Source: Diphasiastrum complanatum (taxonomy: Eukaryota > Streptophyta > Lycopodiopsida > Lycopodiales > Lycopodiaceae). From it: DNA of 64,000 nucleotides. Shown here in pieces: positions 57,212 through 64,000 of the stretch (its first letter is position 1; the number at the start of each line of letters is the position of its first letter). The stretch spans positions 74,110,973 through 74,174,972 of the forward strand of contig CM055097.1 in the NCBI GenBank assembly GCA_029204225.1, written 5' to 3'. The notes beneath the pieces were generated by a model that saw nothing but the letters and a program-made list of their open reading frames with translations, was not told the DNA's origin and made no database searches. Made by a program: the position numbers and the translations under genes.

Positions 57212-57605
57212 TGTCAATAATCAGATAAGCAACATCACGCATTCACCATAAGCAATCACCAAAGAAGATGGAAGAAGAACAGAATGGAAATTTTTTTTTG
57301 AATGTTTATCTAACATGAGATCAAGGAATTCCATTGGCCATAAAAAATATACGAATAAGGAATCCCATCAAGTTTTGACACCCAGGGAAAGGTCACAATG
57401 CTTTTGGATGGAGTGCTCTTGCTAGCAAAATAGTGTGAAGTAATTGTTTTCTCTCTCTATCAGGGTTCAAGGTTTATTTGTACATTTTATATTCAGTATG
57501 CAATACAGTGTGATAGAGTATTCTAGTTACAGCTATCAATAATAAAATACATCGTGAACATTAACTAAGAAGTGTAACAATGAAGTTTATTATTGATTTC
57601 TAACA
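57212..57605 (-). repeat. 5' LTR of the copia element (394 bp)
   Basis: In element orientation starts TGTTAGAAATCAATAA and ends ATTATTGACA. Shares about 80 bp with the 3' LTR in the same orientation; the neighbouring 46 bp (57,446-57,491) matches the other LTR only as reverse complement. Confidence 0.85.
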
Positions 57606-58728
57606 CAGACCGGGTGGATTCTACTTCACCCGTGTCCATGAGGATTATTGAGGGTCTGCGACTATCAGATTGGTAAGCCCTTCCTATCATAGTTGATTTG
57701 CCTAACTCCCTAGCGCTTGGGGGCTAGATCAAAGGAGATCTAGGATTGGTTAGGCTGGTTGCACTTCCCCTTGGTGTTCTTAAAGCAGCTTGGTGTGGGC
57801 AGGTTTGAGGTGAAATCAAGTCAACGGCAATTTAGGCAGTTTCGGTAAATCAGTGATCTTCCAAGTAGGTATTCGACCTTTTTGGTTGAATCAGTTTGGA
57901 ACGATTTCGTGATTGTTTGTTCAAATTTGGCTTTTCCGGTCGTGCGCATGCAATAATGAATTTTCTGGTTATTCTTATTGCTAGATTTTTGGTTTTGGGA
58001 GGGAATTCATGATTGCATGCGGTTATGGAATCCTAGCTCTGTTGAAGATGTAGGATTGAGGCTTGCTGCGAATCTATGGCATGCTTGTATGTGGAATAGC
58101 CTTGGAATTCTGGGTTTCAAAGCTATGTATGGAAAGCATACGCCGGTTTAATTCAATAAGCTGTGTGGTTGTTGGCTGGTTATTGATGATTGTATGTGGC
58201 CAAAACCAGAAATTTATGTAATAAGAGTAGGAAATAGACTGCATGCCATATTTTATCCATGCATGCTAGATTGGCATGGTTTTTTACTTCCTAAATCTCT
58301 GTTTTATGCAAGAAAGCTTTGAGAGTGAAGCTTGTAGTGCTGCTAGCAGAAGTAATGAAGTAAAATAATGTTTCAATGCTGAAAAAAAGAGTTTAGACAA
58401 CATAAGTGCTGTAGTAATCTACTCTATGGAATTGCTTGAAAAGAGTTAGCAAAGCATAGAAACTGAGAGAATAGCATTAAAGAAAGTGACTGCTTGTGGT
58501 TTGATGTTCAGTTGCACTCTAGTGGTATCCTTGAATCTGCCATGGAATTAGTTGTTGCTTTCTTTTGATGTGGAGCAAAGAAAAAAACAGGGTTTTGGAA
58601 GAAAAACACTGCTTCCTATCTGTTTCCTTCCTGGCTATTGGAGATGGCGGCTGTTATGGCTATGGGCGGGCGGCTCTGGAGGTGAGACAACACGATTCTA
58701 GTGCCCCCGGACCTGCTACTTCTTGCCA

Positions 58729-58731
<3 letters not shown>
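57606..58731. other. No gene recognised
   Basis: No domain, repeat or motif supported. Confidence 0.5.

Positions 58732-58811
<80 letters not shown>
58732..58811. repeat. (CT)n microsatellite
   Basis: About 80 bases of perfect CT repeats, one of the longest in the window. It makes artificial Leu/Ser and Arg/Glu frames on the two strands. Confidence 0.97.
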
Positions 58812-58813
<2 letters not shown>

Positions 58814-60389
58814 CGGTTTCTGCGCCTGGCAAACCGTGGGCTTGGAGGCCATAGTGTTTTTTTGGAAAGAAAAAACCATTGCTTTTGGATAGGTAGGAGG
58901 GGAGTAGGTTTTTCCTCCCTAGTGGGGGGAAGATGCTCATGCGTCCTACTAATTTTTTTGACCCATGCACACAATTTGCTCTCCGGTTTTGCATGCATGC
59001 GTCAGTGTGGGAAGGGAGCTTTAGGCTTGTTTTTTTTTCAGTCTAGAATTTTGCTTTTGGTTCTTGTCACAAAAAAAACGTATTATTGGCTTGAATTTTA
59101 TTGGAGTCTATGCCAAGGGCTTTTATGTTGATTTTTTAATAGAAACCGTCTTTTTGATTTGATTTGGTTTTCAGACGGTTTCTCACATTTTTAACTGGTT
59201 TGTTGTATTGGCAGTTATGGCCGATATGGAGCAAGAGTTATTCGGCAAGGGCATGTGGGAAGTTCGGATAATAACCTGTAGTCCTGGACAATATGAGCAA
59301 GGCATTGCTTGAGATACACCAGAGAAATAAGCAGCGGGATGAGCAAATCAAGTTTCTGTTGTCTCAATTCGCGCTTTTATTAGAGTATTTGCAATACATG
59401 CATATGACTTGTGGAATAACTTTTTCTTTTCTAAATCTTGTTTATTTGAAAGACTAGCCAATTGTGATGTTATGATGGAGAATGGGCATGCATTATCTAA
59501 ACATCATTCTTATAAGATACTAGTGTGATACTTTTGGAAGGCTTTTCTATGACTAGTGAAGTCCAATATGATAGAAATCTTTATTGAATAATAATTGATG
59601 TTCATGGATAGATGATTTTACTTTTAATGGAATAACATAAGGCTTAGACTCACTTCATATGCTAGTCATTGAGCTCAATCTCTTAAGTATACTAGATGAA
59701 CGTGTAATAGTCTCACACAAGCCAAACTAAAGGACCTAAAATTGCGTGAATCTCAGTACCAAAGACAGAATTGACAAGCATCCAAGATGTTAATCAACAA
59801 CTAGGGGATAGATTATCCATAGAGGGTATGAAATGTGGAAGGAAGAATATTATCGATTCAATGGTATGCTAATATGGGGAGGAATTCGATCATTTGGAGG
59901 AGCTGAAGTATGTCAAATTTTATCATCACAACACGAGATGTGGAAGCAAGAGGAGAGTAGTCCTACTAGAATCTGAATGCAACTCTCTCGAATACCTTAT
60001 AGTTCCAATGTAGCTATCTAGAATCTCAATGCAACTCTCTGGAATACCTTATAGTCACAATGTAGCTATCTATTATAACTTTGAACAAACTAGCAAATTT
60101 GTATAGCTTATTCCAAGTTAAAAGTATTATGTAGAATTGAATTTCAAGCCTATCTTAAAATTTTATAATCATGTTCTTATTTGAGTTCGTTATTGCACAT
60201 TGACATCCTATGATTTATGACTTCCCACAATTCGCCCTTTTATTTGAAAGGTTCTTCAAACATAATTTGTATATTTGTATCGATACGATGTCACACTAAC
60301 ATTTTACCTAGGCTTTTTGTATGCATTTGTTCTACCATCTTTATGGGTCGCGATATTCTTCCTACCTAAGAAAGAATCATATATACAAA

Positions 60390-60390
<1 letters not shown>
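58812..60390. other. No supported gene
   Basis: A short plus-strand reading at about 59,270-59,400 (MSKALLEIHQRNKQRDEQIK, helical, then Leu-rich) looks coding-like but has no family I know and no clear continuation. A ~52-bp tandem duplication (AGAATCT[G/C]AATGCAACTCTC) is at 59,969-60,072. Confidence 0.4.
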
Positions 60391-60456
<66 letters not shown>

Positions 60457-60468
60457 TGTGTGTGTGTG
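60391..60468. repeat. Compound microsatellite (GA)n(TG)n
   Basis: About 64 bases of GA repeats then seven TG repeats, about 250 bp upstream of the methyltransferase-like gene. Confidence 0.97.
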
Positions 60469-60512
60469 GTTTATGGCACCAATTATTTTACCCCCAGCCA
60501 CTCGATTTTCGC

Positions 60513-60553
60513 CACGTGACATAAGCCATTACCTTTTCTATAATGAACGTGGC
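60513..60553 (+). promoter_or_regulatory. Two ACGT motifs: G-box and ABRE-like
   Basis: CCACGTGAC at 60,512-60,520 (a perfect CACGTG G-box/ABRE core) and ACGTGGC at 60,547-60,553, 170-210 bp upstream of the ATG. Paired ACGT elements like these commonly bind bZIP factors in abscisic acid or light responses. No convincing TATA box between them and the ATG. Confidence 0.45.
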
Positions 60554-60719
60554 AAAATCTTAGCGGTTAAGAATATACCAAGGCTTTCAATCACTGGGCC
60601 ATTGAGATAAGGCCTTTTCTTTATCTCCTGCATTTCGTGGTTTCCTGTGTTAGTGCGTCATCTTCTTTCAGTTTCTGAGAGAAGCATTCTTTGCTGTTGA
60701 AAGCGACGGAGGAGAGGCT

Positions 60720-60918
60720 ATGGCGTCATCGACGAGGTCGCTGAGCTCGCTACCATACGACCTTGTGATGAAGGCCGGGCTGCAGATGCTGGAGGCCAAT
60801 TTGGTGCCCGATTTCCTGCTGCGGAGGGCTGCGCGCATGCTCCTCTCCATGCGCCTCCGCGTCTCCTACAAGCCCACTGCAGCCGAGCAGCTTCGCGACC
60901 TCATGGAATTCGCGCATT
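60720..60918 (+). CDS. Methyltransferase-like exon 1
   Basis: 66 codons plus one base; MASSTRSLSSLPYDLVMKAG onward, ends ..FAH with T before the GTGAGT donor. Start is the first ATG after a short CT-rich leader and fits family N-termini. Confidence 0.85.
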
Positions 60919-61356
60919 GTGAGTGTTGTTTCTAGCTTCAATTCCTGCTTCAATGCTCTTCACGTAGTTTGCTCTCTGTAGTCTGTCTCCTATAACTCGC
61001 ACTTCCAGGAATGGGCAACACATTATCTATTCGAGACCCGTTGTTACAGCTTGATCTTAATAGTGATCTCAAAAGCTTTGTTAGGAAGTAAACTTTTTTG
61101 TTGCAAGACACATTCATGGGGGCAACTTCTCTGAAAGTAAAGGATTTCTTTGAGGTGGGCCCTTGTATATCTGAAGTGTATTAATTTTTTGAAAGGAGTT
61201 TCTATGGCTTGAGGTCATAAAAATCTGGAAGGGCTCCATGAAAATGTTATAAAGATGTCGAAGTGCTCCAGCAAAAGTGTTCATGAGTTTCGTGAACCAT
61301 ACAACATGTCATAAAAAAGAGGTGGTCCTCACATGGAATCATAAATGGTTCCCACT

Positions 61357-61407
<51 letters not shown>

Positions 61408-61477
61408 CATATGTGGTGCCCACTTTTATAGAGAGAGAAAGAGGAGTGGGTCATAGGCACACTTGGAAAGAAATTGA

Positions 61478-61540
<63 letters not shown>

Positions 61541-62978
61541 GAGTGGGTCATAGGCACACTTGGAAAGAAATTGAGGTAAATTTGCCATTCTGGGTAACAT
61601 CACTTGTCCTTTACAGAAGTGGATAAATTTTGAAGTGACCTTTTCATTGGGTCATCTTGCCATAAAAATGGGGTCACCATCTTTTATGGCAAGATTTTCC
61701 AATGGAAAGGTCACTGAAAATCCATTGCCCCATGCATAAAATTTCATTGTCTTATGAGAGCCTTATTTAGGAAGAGGACATATCCTTAATTATAAGAATT
61801 AATCAAATAAAATTGATTGCTTAGTTGGAAAAAAGTCCGATGATATAATCAACAATGCACTACTTAGTACTCTTCCTTTTGCTTAACTAGAAAGGTATCA
61901 ATAAAGCACGCTATCATTTCTATGACCACCAATGTACCACTTCTTGAAACACTGCTTGTGTTTGTTGTTGGACTTATGTTTTCTCTAGCCTAGCCTTTCT
62001 CATGTTGGTATGTATGGGTTCTATTAAACCTATGTTTCATAATGGATTAGATGCCCCTTAATTGTCAAAATATAGTTGGGAGTAGACCAATTGTGATGTG
62101 GTGGTAGAAAACCCCTTTTGTATTCAAGTTATGTAGTTAGATACCGCCTAGGTGCTGTGGATTGTATTCAAAGTCTGATTTGGTTTAATAATTCTTAACT
62201 TAGATATGGACATAAATTGAATTGTGGAGTCTTGTGCTCGTTCATGAAAATTCCATTGGCAACCTGTTTGCAAATAGTTGCATACACGTGATTAGTTCAA
62301 GAAGTCGTTCTCTATGAGAAAAAATATTATAGTTGGAATCACTCAAAAGTTTAGTCTTTATGTTCTTCCGAGTGTTTAGGAGGAAATACAAATTGATGCT
62401 ACAAGGTGATGGCCAATGCAATGTTACCATTGTAGTATCATATGGTCACATGTTCCGTATGAGTATTAGATTTAACAAAGCATTATGTACCGACAAACAA
62501 CAAACATCCTATTCAATCTAGTTGTAGACAATTTTTATAAATTCTTGAACTTCATGAATTCGATACTTTGGATACTTTTAAGATTGACATTAGGAAGAAA
62601 AGCACAAGATGTTTCAATATTGTGATTACATGCAACAATACTGAATATCAAAGAGTAATATTTGAATATCAAAGAGTACTATTTGGATTAGTTTAAGAAT
62701 CTAGCTCAAGTGGGTTCTTTCAAAGGTTTAGTACATACAATGAATGTCATGCACCTGATTACATGAGGTCTTTTTGAAATCGCTAACTTCCTACTTGGGA
62801 GTGAACGAATCCTTTTCAAAGAAGGGATGATTTATGTTTCAATTTTGATGTTGAATTATGATGTGGCAGCTTTGAAGGAGTTTCCAATCGCAGTCCACTC
62901 GGATAAACCAAATTCACAACACTATGAAGTTCCCACTGAATTTTACAAATTGGTGCTTGGAAAACACATGAAATACAG
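60720..62978 (+). CDS. Coclaurine N-methyltransferase-like protein (CFA synthase family), exons 1-2, 3' end outside window
   Basis: Exon 1 is 60,720-60,918 and exon 2 is 62,870-62,978. The joined 102-codon start has PYDLVMKAGLQMLEANLVPD, RLRVSYKPTAAEQLRDLMEF, then AHSLKEFPIAVHSDKPNSQH and YEVPTEFYKLVLGKHMKYS, which match the N-terminal helical region of plant S-adenosylmethionine-dependent methyltransferases related to coclaurine N-methyltransferase and cyclopropane-fatty-acid synthase. The Ser codon is split exactly across intron 1. The SAM-binding domain (family motif DxGCGWG) should lie beyond 64,000. Members occur in all flowering plants and most have no proven substrate, so an alkaloid role should not be assumed. 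Confidence 0.85.
61356..61577. repeat. Two (GA)n runs with a duplicated 46-bp flank
   Basis: (GA)n at about 61,359-61,405 and 61,479-61,535. The sequence AGAGAAAGAGGAGTGGGTCA with its continuation to AAATTGAGG occurs at about 61,433-61,478 and again at 61,532-61,577, so the second run sits between two copies of the same unique sequence (period about 99 bp). In intron 1 of the methyltransferase-like gene. Confidence 0.9.
61621..61733. repeat. Near-palindromic hairpin element (MITE-like)
   Basis: Left arm 61,621-61,670 (GTGACCTTTTCATTGG ... CTTGCCATAAAAATGG) pairs with right arm 61,677-61,733, which reads CCATCTTTTATGGCAAG ... CCAATGGAAAGGTCAC. The loop is only a few bases. In intron 1 of the methyltransferase-like gene. 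Confidence 0.75.
61734..62869 (+). other. Intron 1 of the methyltransferase-like gene, remainder
   Basis: Intronic, A+T-rich, no embedded element recognised. A short duplicated phrase GAATATCAAAGAGTA is at about 62,642-62,675. Confidence 0.6.
62870..62978 (+). CDS. Methyltransferase-like exon 2
   Basis: Acceptor GTGGCAG before CTTTGAAGG, completing Ser (T+CT). Ends at AAATACAG before GCAAGA: a GC donor is required because no GT is close and the family continues LGKHxKYS (codon AG plus C or T from exon 3). Confidence 0.85.
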
Positions 62979-64000
62979 GCAAGATTTTAAAGCATGTTTC
63001 CATCGTTTCTATGCATCTACACTTTTGAATTTAATCAAATTTCAATGTAATATTTGGGGAATATGAAGGTGCGTGCAAATGCTTTCTGAAGTATTCTCAA
63101 AGGAATGTAAGATGAGTTGGATGAGATGGAGCAATCTTTGTTTGTTGTTCTGACTTGCAAAGTATAGGGCTAGAATGTGCAGGATGATGTTTTGATGATT
63201 AATTATGTGCCAATTCAAATTATTGTCACCATTCACTATAAGGTTCTATGAAGCTATGGTACAGGAAAGTTTACGTTACCTTATTCCAATATCAGCCCGA
63301 CTATATTTTGTGGTTGCCAATGCTGTGTTATCCATAACATATTATGGAAATATCATAATGCTCCAAGACAACATTGTTTTAAAGGAATGTGCAGTGGAAG
63401 AATTTATGACCATTGAAATATATGTGAATGAACAATCAAAGAACTCTTCATCTGGTCACATACATTGGCAGACTTTCACACTCTTGGCTTGAAAAAGCAG
63501 ATCTTTGATTCTCTTTATGCTTTGAATTCTGCAAAAGCTGAGTTTTGATCTCTTTGCACTTTAAACTGCATGCTTTGGAAACACTGTACATCTTTCAACA
63601 GGCACATCAATACGAGATAGTATGAAAGGTACCCTAAAGGCCAATAATTACGAAGGGTTGAAGCAAGGTATTCACATAACATTACAGTGATAAGTCAGTA
63701 GCAGTTCTGGGTGACAATATGCAAATTAATCGGCTCAATAACATGATAAATTTAAATTTACAGCTGACTGTTTTTAAGTTTTGGGGCTGCGAGATGCATC
63801 CTTTGGATTTAGTTCAGGACACTTTTTTCATTTTGTAACAAATTTGAATCATCTGTGTCTATAACAACGTAGCAGTTTATTTTCCTGGTTATGTTTCAAT
63901 TTCTAAGAATTTCTCTTAAGACGAGGCACTTCAGAAAATGTATGACAAACTGGGAAAATAAATGCCAGTTGCGACCCTACTTTTCCTTCACCTAGATTCT
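62979..64000 (+). other. Intron 2 of the methyltransferase-like gene (right end outside window)
   Basis: I searched both strands for the expected exon 3 start (CCYFxDxxxTLExAE) and did not find it, so intron 2 exceeds 1 kb. A 95-codon frame at 63,205-63,492 is not related to the family and is probably chance. Confidence 0.55.

Larger units (their letters stand above)
52260..57605 (-). mobile_element. Nearly complete copia element
   Basis: Minus strand with 5' LTR 57,212-57,605, primer-binding site 57,200-57,211, gag 56,459-55,657, protease about 55,450, integrase 54,981-54,262, RT 53,869-53,100, RNase H 53,002-52,422, polypurine tract and the start of a 3' LTR at 52,432. Stops and frameshifts in gag, between gag and integrase and inside RNase H show it is inactive. 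The 3' LTR is rearranged. Confidence 0.88.

Noticed and set aside
58565..59131. A 188-codon plus-strand frame
   Set aside because: About 27 codons are the CT repeat and the rest has no family resemblance, codon signal or splice context.
60275..60610. Frame with an Arg-Glu repeat upstream of the methyltransferase-like gene
   Set aside because: Product of the GA microsatellite; the region is better explained as promoter.
63205..63492. Third exon of the methyltransferase-like gene
   Set aside because: The frame lacks the expected CCYF start and the SAM-binding motif; it does not continue exon 2.

Overview
This is nuclear DNA of a land plant, almost certainly an angiosperm. Two intron-containing plant genes are recognisable, and most of the rest is decayed Ty1/copia and Ty3/gypsy LTR retrotransposons, one LINE, one cut-and-paste-type element relic and many long (GA)n/(CT)n microsatellites. 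There is no bacterial-style gene packing, and I found no rRNA, convincing tRNA or CRISPR. The species cannot be fixed from the sequence. All splice sites and domains below were read by eye from the bases and from remembered family motifs; no search was run.

Layout. 0.6-7.2 kb: minus-strand retroelement scraps (an LTR edge with its primer-binding site, a copia 3' end, two gypsy fragments). 7.7-20.8 kb, minus strand: a complete ten-exon gene for a plastid carrier of the TAAC/PAPST type. Its second intron is 10.3 kb long and has absorbed a LINE relic, an inverted-repeat element, an RT-less copia element and LTR pieces of an oppositely oriented element. 21.7-26.0 kb: a degenerate repeat tract, then a broken plus-strand copia. 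27.1-34.8 kb: a minus-strand gypsy relic split by a young copia element (28,423-34,376) with near-identical LTRs and a 5-bp CAGGA target duplication.

34.7-41.6 kb: A+T-rich hairpin-prone repeat arrays and a broken, intron-rich minus-strand gene that joins a plant En/Spm-like transposase-type region to a Ulp1-type (C48) cysteine protease with all catalytic positions still readable. 42.1-49.8 kb: copia RNase H scraps, a ~600-bp direct repeat pair, and between the pair a plus-strand gypsy pol relic followed by two arrays of a 25-bp monomer, one of which has become a 51-bp dimeric repeat. 50.2-57.6 kb: two minus-strand copia elements, the second nearly full length with 5' LTR, primer-binding site, gag, protease, integrase, RT, RNase H and polypurine tract. 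57.6-60.7 kb: mostly featureless, then a promoter-like stretch with two ACGT motifs. 60.7 kb onward, plus strand: the first two exons of a coclaurine N-methyltransferase-like (cyclopropane-fatty-acid-synthase family) gene that runs off the window and appears to use a GC donor at its second intron.

The two host genes are unrelated and transcribed away from the central retroelement cluster. No operon-like cooperation is expected. The window reads as two genes separated by a nest of successive insertions.
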